From positions 1 to 11,056 of the forward strand of contig JAEDFA010000059.1 of NCBI GenBank assembly GCA_016293005.1: a DNA stretch of 11,056 nucleotides, in the 5' to 3' direction. The notes below the pieces were generated by a model. It made no database searches, was not told the DNA's origin, and worked only from the letters and a program-made list of their open reading frames with translations. The position numbers and the translations under genes were made by a program. Positions 1 through 6,938 of the stretch are shown in pieces. Numbering within the stretch: position 1 is the stretch's first letter; each line of letters starts with the position of its first letter. Source of the DNA: Treponema sp. (lineage in GTDB: Bacteria; Spirochaetota; Spirochaetia; Treponematales; Treponemataceae).

Positions 1-175
1 TGAACTGAAAATGGACAAAGGCCGCCCGTTTGAAGAAGTGGCAGAAGATGCCTTGGCACAGATTGACGCCAACGGTTACTGCGAACGATTTGCTGTGAGT
101 GGAAAGAAGATGTACAAAATTGGCGTGGTGTTCTCAAGCGAAGGAAAGGGAATGGTTGGCTGGAAGGTGAAGTGA
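1..175 (+). CDS. C-terminal fragment of PD-(D/E)XK nuclease-domain protein (AAA-ATPase/DUF1703 type), 5' end outside window
   Basis: The reading frame starting at base 2 gives 57 residues and ends with TGA at 173-175; the 5' part lies outside the window. The fragment opens with Glu-Leu-Lys, which fits the E-x-K half of a PD-(D/E)XK nuclease core. It then has A-x-x-Q-I (ALAQI, residues 18-22) and a Tyr in the following NGY, the usual order in the nuclease domain at the C-terminus of AAA-ATPase-like DUF1703 proteins. The end reads KMYKIGVVFSSEGKGMVGWKV, the closing beta-strands of that domain. These proteins are often present in many copies in gut bacteria; their biological role is unclear. Hand-counted G+C is about 49% (85 of 175), visibly higher than the genes that follow, which may indicate transfer. 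The family call is from motif memory on a short fragment, so it is moderately sure. Confidence 0.65.
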   Translation, partial: ELKMDKGRPFEEVAEDALAQIDANGYCERFAVSGKKMYKIGVVFSSEGKGMVGWKVK

Positions 176-217
176 TTTATATGAAAAAAGGATTAAATTA
201 TTAAAATATATGGACAT

Positions 218-250
218 AAAAAACTTCCTATACATTAAGGAAGTTTTTTT
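218..250 (+). terminator. Intrinsic terminator after the nuclease-domain gene
   Basis: The arms AAAAAACTTCCT (218-229) and AGGAAGTTTTTT (238-249) are perfectly complementary over 12 bp around an 8-base loop, and the right arm runs into a T tract ending at 250. It sits 42 bp after the upstream stop and before the next promoter. Because the left arm begins with A's, it could also work on the opposite strand, but no minus-strand gene needs it. Confidence 0.85.
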
Positions 251-293
251 ATTTTAAATTACAAAAAAAATAACAAATTTTATAAAAAAAGAC

Positions 294-320
294 TTGACAA
301 ATTATGGGGGGGGGTATAAT
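294..320 (+). promoter_or_regulatory. Sigma70-type promoter with poly-G spacer, upstream of the CsgG-like pair
   Basis: A perfect TTGACA (294-299) and a perfect TATAAT (315-320) are separated by 15 bp, two fewer than the usual 17. Nine of those 15 bases are an uninterrupted G run (306-314). The start codon of the CsgG-like gene is 26 bp after the -10 box, with AGGAGG at 337-342, so the promoter clearly belongs to that gene. Gain of one or two G by slippage would bring the spacer to 16 or 17 bp. The sequence is direct; the switching behaviour is inferred. Confidence 0.85.
306..314 (+). repeat. Homopolymer G9 tract inside promoter spacer
   Basis: Nine consecutive G lie between the -35 and -10 boxes in an otherwise A/T-rich intergenic region. 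Such tracts are prone to slipped-strand mispairing. Promoter-linked poly-G tracts of variable length are known in Treponema pallidum (tpr subfamily II genes and TP0126). Tract length may also be miscalled in sequencing. Confidence 0.9.
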
Positions 321-346
321 AAAAGCATAATTTTTCAGGAGGAAAC

Positions 347-1321
347 ATGAAAAGAAAAGTTATAAAACTTCTATCGTTGTTCCTTATTATTTCTAATTTT
401 GCAGTTTTTGCTCAAAGTGACGACGATAGAGATAAAGGAGCTTTTGAAGATCGAATTAAAATTGGATTTTCAAAATTTGATAACAAAGCAAGTGCTGTTC
501 AGAAAACATACGGTGGTTATAACAGCATTAAATTTGACCTTGATGCCTTTACAACAATGATTACAACTGCTCTTGTAAAAACAAGACGCTTTGAAGTTGT
601 TGAAAGACAGGATTTGGATAAACTGCTTGAAGAACAAGGGCTTACACAGGCAGGAATTATCAATTCCGAAACTGGAGCGATTTCAGGAAAAATTCGTGGA
701 GTTGATTTTTTAATGATGGGAACTGTAACAAAATGTGGTTTTACAGAAACTCCAATGCAAGTTGGAAATTACAAACAGGTAAAAAAAGTTCTTGAATTAG
801 GAATCGATTTTAAAGTTGTAAATACATCAACAGGTAACATTGCGCTTTCTGATTTTATTGAAGTTAATGAAGAATCTATGTCTCAGATTTCAGGTGGCAG
901 TTATAATACTGGTTCATCAAGTGAAAACTATATTGCGAATGCAATGCGAAAAGCATCTCTTCAGGCTGCTTTCTTAGTCGCAAATGCAATTGTTCCATTA
1001 AAAATTGAAGCTGTTCAACCGGCAAAGAAGATTGTTAAATTGAATTACGGTCATGGTTTTATCGAAAAAGACCAGTATTATACTGTTTATCCAAATGATG
1101 AAGGTGGAGACAGTTGGGAAGCAAGTTTTGATGAAGTTGGAAAAATTAAGATTTCTTCTGTAACTCCGACTTATGCAATTGCAAAGATAATTGACGGTTC
1201 AACAGATGAAATTATAGAAGGCTGTTCAGTTATCAAAGTTGCTCCTGATGAAGAAAAGAAACTTTTGGATAAAGAAAAGTTAAAAGAAAATGATTCAAAA
1301 ACTCGCAGATTCGGGTATTAA
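347..1321 (+). CDS. Secreted CsgG-domain protein (first of tandem pair)
   Basis: The protein has 324 residues. Residues 1-22 form a signal peptide: a Lys/Arg-rich start, a hydrophobic core LLSLFLIISNF and a VFA site before Gln23. There is no lipobox Cys, so signal peptidase I cleavage and a periplasmic or outer-surface soluble product are expected, unlike the lipoprotein CsgG of curli systems. The CsgG/LpoB-like domain covers about 35-220: it has a strand (IKIGFSKFDN), the family motif TRRFEVVERQDLDKLLEEQ at 79-97, and GVDFLMMGTVT at 118-128. Residues about 225-300 look like a small beta domain (GHGFIEKDQYYTVY followed by EVGKIKISSV), as seen in some CsgG/FlgT-like proteins. The tail is charged and Lys-rich. 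The ATG follows AGGAGG by 4 bases. Transcription should start from the poly-G promoter just upstream. The next gene is a paralogue; no curli subunit or secretion partner is visible here, so no specific function can be assigned. Confidence 0.8.
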   Translation: MKRKVIKLLSLFLIISNFAVFAQSDDDRDKGAFEDRIKIGFSKFDNKASAVQKTYGGYNSIKFDLDAFTTMITTALVKTRRFEVVERQDLDKLLEEQGLTQAGIINSETGAISGKIRGVDFLMMGTVTKCGFTETPMQVGNYKQVKKVLELGIDFKVVNTSTGNIALSDFIEVNEESMSQISGGSYNTGSSSENYIANAMRKASLQAAFLVANAIVPLKIEAVQPAKKIVKLNYGHGFIEKDQYYTVYPNDEGGDSWEASFDEVGKIKISSVTPTYAIAKIIDGSTDEIIEGCSVIKVAPDEEKKLLDKEKLKENDSKTRRFGY

Positions 1322-1341
1322 AATCAGTTGAAATAAAAGAG

Positions 1342-1370
1342 TTGAGTTTAAGTTAATTTATAAGTTAAAT
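1342..1370 (+). promoter_or_regulatory. Possible weak internal promoter before second CsgG-like gene
   Basis: TTGAGT (1342-1347) and TTAAAT (1365-1370) are spaced by 17 bp in the 76 bp gap between the two paralogues. The boxes are imperfect and the region is A/T-rich, so a chance match is quite possible. If real, the second gene would have a source of expression independent of the poly-G promoter. Confidence 0.3.
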
Positions 1371-1397
1371 ATTATTTTCTATTTTTTAGGAGTTAAA

Positions 1398-2288
1398 ATG
1401 AAAAAGGTTATTTTATGTTTAGCCGCTAGTTTATTCGTTGCTTTAGGAATTTATGCTCAAGAAAGCAAGCCGGTTATTGGTTTAACAGAAATTGGATTTG
1501 TAAACGGTCAGACAGTTCCTCAAGACTATAAGAATGTTGAGATTCAAGTCAGAGCGGCATTTTCTTCTTCAATTGTAAATACAAGACGATTTGCTGTTAT
1601 GGAACGAAGTGCAGAAGAATTGGATAAAATCCGTAGAGAAAATATTGAAACAAGCGGAGCAATTAATCCAAATTCTCAATTAGACTTTATGCTTACTGGT
1701 GAAATTACTGCTTATGAAGCAACTACAACAGTAATTCCTCTTGTGCTTGCAAATGTTGAAGTTCCAAAATTCAAACTTGCTATAAATGTAAAATTTACAG
1801 ATGTTCATACAGGACAGATTGTAATTTCAGAAGTTGTAACAAAAGAAACTAGTGGTCAGGGAATAAAAGTAGATCAGTGTGCAAAGGAACTTTCTGATGC
1901 TGTAATGGCAAAAATCATAAACAAACTCTATCCACCAATTGTTTTATCTGTAAAAAAAGCTGGAAATGTAATTCAGACAGTTAATATGGATTATGATTTA
2001 GGTGATGTTCTTGAAGTTTATAAGAATGGAGAAGAGATGTTCGATCCATATACTGGTGGTTCTATTGGTTTTGAAGAAGAAACAGTTGCTTTTGTTGTAG
2101 TATTTGAAATTAATTCAACAACAAATATTGTAAAAGCTGCTCCAATTCCAAAAGAACAGTATGAAAAAGCTCCTATTGAAAAAGGTTTCGGAGTTCGTGC
2201 AAAGAAAATTATGAAAGGTAAAAAAGAAATTACTGAAAATAATAAAAAAGCATTGAAAAAATTCCAGGCTGCAGGAATAATGAAATAA
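1398..2288 (+). CDS. Secreted CsgG-domain protein (second of tandem pair)
   Basis: The protein has 296 residues. Residues 1-20 are a signal peptide (MKK start, hydrophobic LCLAASLFVALG, cleavage after IYA, before Gln21). A Cys at position 7 lies inside the hydrophobic core and is not a lipobox. The mature part repeats the layout of the upstream gene: a first strand KPVIGLTEIGF, the motif NTRRFAVMER at 61-70 followed by a charged helix, LDFMLTGEITAY at 95-106 (matching GVDFLMMGTVT of the neighbour), and a VKFTDVHTGQIVISEVV hairpin. This makes the two genes diverged paralogues. The C-terminus is Lys-rich. The ATG is preceded by TAGGAG (1387-1392). It is probably co-transcribed with the upstream gene and ends before a strong terminator. 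It may be an envelope or surface-assembly factor, but no partner gene supports a precise role. Confidence 0.75.
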   Translation: MKKVILCLAASLFVALGIYAQESKPVIGLTEIGFVNGQTVPQDYKNVEIQVRAAFSSSIVNTRRFAVMERSAEELDKIRRENIETSGAINPNSQLDFMLTGEITAYEATTTVIPLVLANVEVPKFKLAINVKFTDVHTGQIVISEVVTKETSGQGIKVDQCAKELSDAVMAKIINKLYPPIVLSVKKAGNVIQTVNMDYDLGDVLEVYKNGEEMFDPYTGGSIGFEEETVAFVVVFEINSTTNIVKAAPIPKEQYEKAPIEKGFGVRAKKIMKGKKEITENNKKALKKFQAAGIMK

Positions 2289-2337
2289 GTCTGAATAAAA
2301 CATTTACGATTTATTAAAAATAAAATAAGCATATTTT

Positions 2338-2380
2338 AAACACGCTGAAATCTCTGATTATTCAGCGTGTTTTTATTTTT
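2338..2380 (+). terminator. Strong intrinsic terminator after the CsgG-like pair
   Basis: AAACACGCTGAA (2338-2349) pairs perfectly with TTCAGCGTGTTT (2361-2372), giving 12 bp around an 11-base loop, and is followed by TTATTTTT. It starts 49 bp after the stop of the second CsgG-like gene and closes that transcription unit. Confidence 0.92.
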
Positions 2381-2590
2381 ACAGATTTTTAATGTCATTT
2401 TTTTTGCTCTTAAACTACAAACGCATATCATATTTCAGGAAATTTTTAAGTGTGTTTTCGTGTGATGTAATTTCTATCCCTTTATGAAAATCCGAAAATG
2501 TATTAATATAGATAAAACTTTGGAAAATGATTTTTGCTGTCGTAAATAAGACAGAAATTATAAAATAGAACTTGCGTTTGGAGGTTTATT
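2381..2590 (+). promoter_or_regulatory. Leader region of pyrKD with tentative promoter
   Basis: This 210 bp gap between the terminator and the pyrKD start holds no convincing ORF. The best -10 candidate is TATAAA (2559-2564). The nearest -35-like element is TTGCTG (2534-2539) with a long 19 bp spacer. An alternative is TTGGAA (2520-2525) with TAAATA (2543-2548) at 17 bp. None is strong. The ribosome site GGAGG (2580-2584) precedes the ATG by 6 bases. I see no clear hairpin or riboswitch for pyrimidine control. Confidence 0.35.
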
Positions 2591-4387
2591 ATGAATAGAA
2601 ATTTAGTTGATTGTGAAGGGTTGCCGTATCCAGTGTTTGCGGTGGCGCAGGTTATTTCTGTTACGAAAGTAGAAGGAGCAAAGCCTGACGGTTCTGTTTT
2701 CAAATTAAAAATCAAAGTTTCAGATGAAAACTTTAATATGTCAGTTCCGGGGCAGTTTTTTATGCTTCGTTCAGAAAAAAGTCAGCAGTTGCTTGCGCGT
2801 CCAATCAGTGTTTTTCATTGTGAAAAAAATCAAAACGGAATCGAAATAACTTTTCTGATTCTTTTAAAAGGGCAGGGAACAAAAGAATTATGTTCTCTCG
2901 ATGCCGGTGAAAGGGTTCAAGTTTTAGGACCTTTGGGAAATTGCTTTAAAAAACCTTCTGATTTTTCTAGAAAAGTTTTACTCATCGGGGGCGGAATTGG
3001 AGTTGCGCCTGTTTCAGGTTTTGCTGAAGTTCTTCCTGAAAAATCTTATGATTTTATTGCTTCTTTTAAAAGCGGTTTTTACGGAATCGAAAATTTAAAG
3101 GCTGACAAACTTGTTATAACAACTGATGACGGAAGCGCAGGTCTTAAAGGCATGGTTTCTGTTGCTGTCGATGCGCAAAAAATTAAAAACGGTTCGTATT
3201 CAGCAGTTTATGCGTGCGGTCCTTTGCCAATGCTGAATTATATCAAAACGGTTTCAGAAGAAGCGGGAGTTCAGTGTTATCTTAGCATGGAATCTAGAAT
3301 GGCGTGCGGAGTCGGGGTTTGTCTTGGCTGTGTAATTCCTACTTCATTGGGAAATCTTCGCTGTTGTAAAGATGGTCCGGTATTCGATTCAAAAATTCTT
3401 TCGTTTGAAAAACCTCTTCCGTCAAAAATTCAAAGTCAAGGCGAATTAAAATCTGTCGATTTAAGCGTTGAAGTCTGTGGCGTAAAATTTCAGAATCCGT
3501 TAATCGGAAGTTCAGGGACATTCGGTTTTGGAACGGAATATTCTTCAGTTTTTGATGTGAACAGGCTCGGTGGAATTTCATCAAAGGGACTTACTCTCGA
3601 AGAACGGCAGGGAAATTCTGGAATCAGATTGTGGGAAACTCCTTCAGGGCTTATGAATTCAATCGGGCTTCAGAATCCTGGAATTCCGCATTTTATTGAA
3701 CACGAATTGCCGCAGATGTTAAAATTAAAACCGGTTACAATTGCAAATTTGAGCGGTTCAGATCTTGATTCATATATAGAAGGTGCAAAACTTCTTGAAA
3801 AATCTTCAGTCCCTGTAATTGAATTAAATATTTCATGCCCGAATGTTTCAGCAGGCGGCGCGTCTTTCGGAATGAGTTGCAGTTCTGCAGGCACAGTTGT
3901 TTCAAAAGTCCGCGAGATTGTAAAAAAGCCTTTGTGGGTAAAACTTACGCCTCAGTCACCGGAATTAAATCAGGTTGCTCTTTCGTGTATAGAGGCCGGA
4001 GCCGATGCAATTTCGCTCTGCAATTCTTTTCAAGGTGTTGCAATCGATATAGAAACCGGTCGTCCAGTTTTTGATAAAATTAAAGCGGGTTTTGGCGGCC
4101 CTGCAGTTCGCCCTATTGCGGTAAGGCTGATTTTTGAACTTTACGAAGCAATTCAGACTCTTCCAGAAAAAAAGCGAGTTCCGATTATTGCAATTGGCGG
4201 AATTAGAAACTGGTCGGACGCCGTAGAATTTATTATGGCCGGTGCAGATTTACTTCAGGTTGGAACGAATACTTTTGCAAACCCGTTCACGATGATTGAA
4301 TGTATCGACGGACTTGAAAAATATTTGAAGCGCAAAGGTCTTCCAAATTTATCTTGCATAAAAGGAATTGCGCATAAAGATTTGTAG
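2591..4387 (+). CDS. Fused dihydroorotate dehydrogenase B: PyrK electron-transfer domain + PyrD catalytic domain
   Basis: This 598-residue protein catalyses the fourth step of de novo pyrimidine synthesis, dihydroorotate to orotate, with electrons passed to NAD+. Residues about 15-275 match PyrK: the flavin-binding RPISV (70-74), GPLGNCF (113-119), the nucleotide-binding GGGIGVAP (133-140), CGPLPM (209-214), and a [2Fe-2S] site with Cys239, Cys244, Cys247 and Cys258 or Cys259 in ESRMACGVGVCLGC and RCCKDGPVF. Residues about 288-598 match class 1B PyrD: the substrate/FMN-contact SSKGLT (330-335), NISCPN (413-418) with catalytic Cys416, Lys451 in WVKLTP, GGI (536-538) and VGTNTF (557-562). In well studied Firmicutes these are two adjacent genes in the same order; here one frame runs through both with a short linker at about 275-288 and no stop. 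The ATG has GGAGG 6 bases upstream. All key residues of both halves are present, so an active enzyme is expected. nfo follows 76 bp downstream with no terminator between. Confidence 0.93.
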   Translation: MNRNLVDCEGLPYPVFAVAQVISVTKVEGAKPDGSVFKLKIKVSDENFNMSVPGQFFMLRSEKSQQLLARPISVFHCEKNQNGIEITFLILLKGQGTKELCSLDAGERVQVLGPLGNCFKKPSDFSRKVLLIGGGIGVAPVSGFAEVLPEKSYDFIASFKSGFYGIENLKADKLVITTDDGSAGLKGMVSVAVDAQKIKNGSYSAVYACGPLPMLNYIKTVSEEAGVQCYLSMESRMACGVGVCLGCVIPTSLGNLRCCKDGPVFDSKILSFEKPLPSKIQSQGELKSVDLSVEVCGVKFQNPLIGSSGTFGFGTEYSSVFDVNRLGGISSKGLTLEERQGNSGIRLWETPSGLMNSIGLQNPGIPHFIEHELPQMLKLKPVTIANLSGSDLDSYIEGAKLLEKSSVPVIELNISCPNVSAGGASFGMSCSSAGTVVSKVREIVKKPLWVKLTPQSPELNQVALSCIEAGADAISLCNSFQGVAIDIETGRPVFDKIKAGFGGPAVRPIAVRLIFELYEAIQTLPEKKRVPIIAIGGIRNWSDAVEFIMAGADLLQVGTNTFANPFTMIECIDGLEKYLKRKGLPNLSCIKGIAHKDL

Positions 4388-4453
4388 TCGTTTGATAATT
4401 TTGAGGAAACTTCTGAAAATTTCAGTTTTCGAATGGATTTTTATTTATATTTT

Positions 4454-4458
4454 GGAGG
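4454..4458 (+). promoter_or_regulatory. Ribosome binding site deciding the nfo start
   Basis: GGAGG lies 5 bases before the ATG at 4464. It fixes the nfo start there rather than at the upstream in-frame TTG at 4368, which would overlap the end of pyrKD and add 32 residues that do not belong to the family. Confidence 0.85.
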
Positions 4459-4463
4459 AAGAA

Positions 4464-5327
4464 ATGCTGCATATTGGTTATCATGAATCGAGTTCCGGCG
4501 GATTTGTTGCGATGGGAAAAGAAGCGTTGAATGTTAACGCTGATACTTTTGCTTTTTTTACGCGGAATCCACGCGGCGGGCAGGCAAAACAAATCGATGA
4601 GTCCGATGCAAAGAATTTTGTTCAGTTTTCAAAAGAAAATAATTTTGTACAACTTGTGGCGCATGCTCCGTATACGATGAATCCGTGTTCTTGCGATGCA
4701 GGGCTCAGAGAATTTGCAAAAAATATGATGATTGACGACATTGCGCGGATGAGTTTTGTTCCCGGGAATTTATACAATTTTCACCCCGGAAGTCATGTAA
4801 AGCAGGGCGTTGATGTTGGAATCGAATTTACGGCAAAAATGCTTTCAGATGTTATAAGAACTTGTTCAGAAAATGGCACGATGCAATATACAACGATTCT
4901 GATTGAAACTATGGCTGGAAAAGGCAGTGAACTTGGCGGAAAATTTGAAGAAATAAAACGCATTATCGACAGAACAGAGGAGCTTCTTGGCCGTCATGCA
5001 GATGAACTTGGAGTTTGTATGGACAGCTGCCACATCTGGGACGGCGGTTATGATATTTCAGGGAATTTAGACGGAGTTATAACAGAATTCGACAATGTTA
5101 TCGGGCTTTCGCGGCTTAAGGCTTGCCATTTAAACGACAGTTTAAACGATTTAAATTCTCACAAAGACAGGCACGCAAAAATCGGCGAAGGTAAAATCGG
5201 ATTTGAAACGCTTTCAAATTTTGTAAATCATCCTGCACTTAGAAATTTTCCGTTTATTCTGGAAACTCCTAACGAATCTGAAGGTTATGCAAAAGAAATC
5301 GCTCTTTTACGAGAGGCATATAAATAA
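4464..5327 (+). CDS. nfo: Endonuclease IV (AP endonuclease)
   Basis: The 287-residue protein has the usual length of endonuclease IV, a zinc-dependent TIM-barrel enzyme that cuts DNA 5' of abasic sites in base excision repair. The full set of metal ligands known from E. coli Nfo has matches here: His67 (VAHAPY), His107 (NFHPGSH), Glu148 (IETMAGKGSELG), Asp187 and His190 (MDSCHIWDGGYD), His222 (CHLNDS), Asp235 and His237 (DRHAKIGEG) and Glu267 (LETPN). The start MLHIGYHESS corresponds to the beginning of the barrel, and a good ribosome site supports it. The commonly seen D-T-C-H is D-S-C-H here, a mild change. It probably shares a transcript with pyrKD. Its stop is 25 bp from the convergent end of znuB; no G+C-containing terminator hairpin separates them. 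It uses no signal peptide and should act in the cytoplasm. Confidence 0.95.
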   Translation: MLHIGYHESSSGGFVAMGKEALNVNADTFAFFTRNPRGGQAKQIDESDAKNFVQFSKENNFVQLVAHAPYTMNPCSCDAGLREFAKNMMIDDIARMSFVPGNLYNFHPGSHVKQGVDVGIEFTAKMLSDVIRTCSENGTMQYTTILIETMAGKGSELGGKFEEIKRIIDRTEELLGRHADELGVCMDSCHIWDGGYDISGNLDGVITEFDNVIGLSRLKACHLNDSLNDLNSHKDRHAKIGEGKIGFETLSNFVNHPALRNFPFILETPNESEGYAKEIALLREAYK

Positions 5328-5352
5328 AATTCTGCACGAAACTCTGTTATTT

Positions 5353-6168
5353 TTATTTTAATAATTTTTCTGCGGCAAGGCACACAAGAAATACGGCTAA
5401 ATTTGCAACTACGATGCTTGCGCCTGCCGGAGTGGAAAATATAAAAGAAGCGACAAGACCGATTAAAAAGCAGACTGTAGAAATTATTGCCGTGCTGATG
5501 ATGACTTTAAAAAAACTTTTGAAAATCCGCATGGAACTTAAACCTGGAAAAACGATTAAACTGCTTATCATCATTGCTCCCATAAGGCGCATTCCGATTA
5601 CGATTGTCAATGCCGTTAAAACTGCCGTGAGTGAATTATAGATTTTTGTGTGAATTCCGCTTGCAGTTGCAAAAGATTCGTCAAAAGTTACGATGAAGAT
5701 TTTTTTATAGAACAGAACGAAAAATAAAACTACGATAATTCCTAAAATTACGCTGATTATAACATCTGTCTTGCTGATTGCAAGAATGCTTCCGAACATA
5801 AAAGAAGTTACATCGGTATTGAGTCCGCTTGTGAGTGAAGTTACAAAAATTCCTATGGCAAGCGATGAACTTGAAATTAAAGCGATAGAAGAATCCCCTT
5901 TTATATTTGAAGAAGAACTTACTCGAAGAAGTAAAAATGCCGCAAGTATGCACACAGGAATTGAAACTAAAAGTGGTGCCCAGTTGAACGCCATTGCAAT
6001 TGCCATAGTCCCGAATCCTACATGACTTAAACCATCGCCAATCATTGAAAATCGTTTTAAAATCAGTATTACGCCTAAAAGTGAAGCGCATAACGCGATG
6101 ATTGTTCCTGCGATGAGTGCTCTTGTTATAAACGGATATGAAAAAATCTGACTTAAAATCTGAAGCAT
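5353..6168 (-). CDS. znuB: Zinc/manganese-type ABC transporter permease
   Basis: The 271-residue membrane protein of the ZnuB/MntB/TroC (ABC-3) family would form the transmembrane channel for ZnuA-delivered metal, energised by ZnuC. It is rich in hydrophobic segments (roughly eight to nine), beginning with the family-typical ALIAGTIIALCASLLGVILI and then KRFSMIGDGLSHVGFG, a strongly conserved early stretch. The loop SSNIKGDSSIALISSSSLAIGI fits the ATPase-contact region, and RLMGAMMISSLIVFPG is the conserved later segment. A longer in-frame start at 6240 was rejected because it would add 24 polar residues encoded within znuC. The ATG at 6168 has CTGGAG (6180-6175) 6 bases upstream. The stop of znuC and this start share one base (TAATG), implying translational coupling. 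It is the last gene of the operon. Zinc rather than manganese is inferred from ZnuA. Confidence 0.9.
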   Translation of the reverse strand: MLQILSQIFSYPFITRALIAGTIIALCASLLGVILILKRFSMIGDGLSHVGFGTMAIAMAFNWAPLLVSIPVCILAAFLLLRVSSSSNIKGDSSIALISSSSLAIGIFVTSLTSGLNTDVTSFMFGSILAISKTDVIISVILGIIVVLFFVLFYKKIFIVTFDESFATASGIHTKIYNSLTAVLTALTIVIGMRLMGAMMISSLIVFPGLSSMRIFKSFFKVIISTAIISTVCFLIGLVASFIFSTPAGASIVVANLAVFLVCLAAEKLLK

Positions 6169-6938
6169 TATTTTCTCCAGCCTGAATTTATGTGAGTGTG
6201 AATATGAGTTGCGTTGCAGTCTGTTCCGCAGTGGTTGCAAAGATGAGTTTCGCAGACTTCGATATTCGTCATGGACTTGTAAAAACTTGATTCCTGATAT
6301 TCTTTTGATGTTCCGAAAAACGAAACTTCTTTGTTCATTTGAAGAATGTAATTTGCGTTCTGAACTGCCCGGTGAACATCGTGGCTTACCATTATAACAG
6401 AAACTTTTTCTTCTTTGTTGAGTTTTCTGATTATTCCGTATAATTCATCCGTAACGATTGGGTCAAGACCTGTAACCGGCTCATCTAAAATTATTAAATC
6501 TTTTGCGGCGCATAACGCTCTTGCAAGAAGAACCCGCTGCTGCTGTCCGCCGCTTAACTGTGAAAAATGTTTATTTGCAATATTCTGAATTTGAAGGCGT
6601 TCGATTTGCTTTTGGGCATTTATTTTATCTTGTTTTGAATAGAAGAATTTTTGTTCGTTTGCACAGCCGGAAAGCACGATTTCTTTTACGCTCGCCGGAA
6701 AATCTTTTTGAATATTGCTTTGTTGTGGAAGGTAACCGGTGTGTTTTCTGTTGAAATTGATTGTTCCTGATTTTATTTTTACAAGTCCCAGAATTGCTTT
6801 TACAATGGTAGATTTTCCTGAGCCGTTTGCGCCGACTACACAAAGATAATCGCCTTTTTCTATTGAGAAAGAAACATCTTTACACGCTTCAAATGAGCCG
6901 TAATTTACAGAAACATTTTTACATTCTACTAAAGCCAT
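6168..6938 (-). CDS. znuC: Zinc-type ABC transporter ATP-binding protein
   Basis: The 256-residue ATPase powers metal uptake with ZnuB and ZnuA. Visible motifs in order are Walker A GANGSGKST (36-44), the Q-loop YLPQQ (69-73), the signature LSGGQQQR (128-135), Walker B LIILDEP (148-154) and the H-loop His186 in VSHD. All catalytic residues are present. The tail from about 229 is unusual: Cys229, His232, Cys234, His236, Cys237, Cys241, His245, His247 and His249 lie within 21 residues, suggesting a metal-binding or metal-sensing extension. The ATG at 6938 overlaps the last 10 bases of znuA; GAGG (6944-6941) lies only 2 bases before it, so translation is probably coupled to znuA. The gene is second in the znuA-znuC-znuB order. 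The ATPase call is certain; zinc specificity comes from context. Confidence 0.93.
   Translation of the reverse strand: MALVECKNVSVNYGSFEACKDVSFSIEKGDYLCVVGANGSGKSTIVKAILGLVKIKSGTINFNRKHTGYLPQQSNIQKDFPASVKEIVLSGCANEQKFFYSKQDKINAQKQIERLQIQNIANKHFSQLSGGQQQRVLLARALCAAKDLIILDEPVTGLDPIVTDELYGIIRKLNKEEKVSVIMVSHDVHRAVQNANYILQMNKEVSFFGTSKEYQESSFYKSMTNIEVCETHLCNHCGTDCNATHIHTHINSGWRK
6175..6180 (-). promoter_or_regulatory. Ribosome binding site of znuB inside the end of znuC
   Basis: CTGGAG on the minus strand lies 6 bases before the znuB ATG (6168-6166) and within the final codons of znuC. It settles the start choice and, with the TAATG junction, suggests coupled translation. Confidence 0.8.

Noticed and set aside
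181..204. A seven-codon ATG frame right after the nuclease-domain gene
   Set aside because: Too short, without a conserved feature, and lying between a stop and its terminator; chance occurrence in A/T-rich DNA.
2018..2332. 104-codon minus-strand frame opposite the end of the second CsgG-like gene
   Set aside because: It is antisense to a clear coding gene, has Phe/Ile-rich low-complexity content from A/T-rich complement, and has no supporting motif.
4411..4426. Small inverted repeat CTGAAAATTTCAG between pyrKD and nfo
   Set aside because: The stem leaves almost no loop and no proper T tract follows; most likely chance, so pyrKD and nfo are left as one probable transcript.
4368..4463. Longer nfo start (TTG at 4368) overlapping pyrKD
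   Set aside because: It adds 32 hydrophobic residues not part of endonuclease IV; a good GGAGG and ATG at 4464 fit the family's start.
5322..5358. Possible shared terminator between nfo and znuB
   Set aside because: The 8 bp stem AAATAAAA/TTTTATTT is A/T only with a 21-base loop; too weak to call a terminator.
6169..6240. Longer znuB start at 6240
   Set aside because: The added 24 residues are polar, encoded within znuC, and precede a better ribosome site and a TAATG coupled start at 6168.
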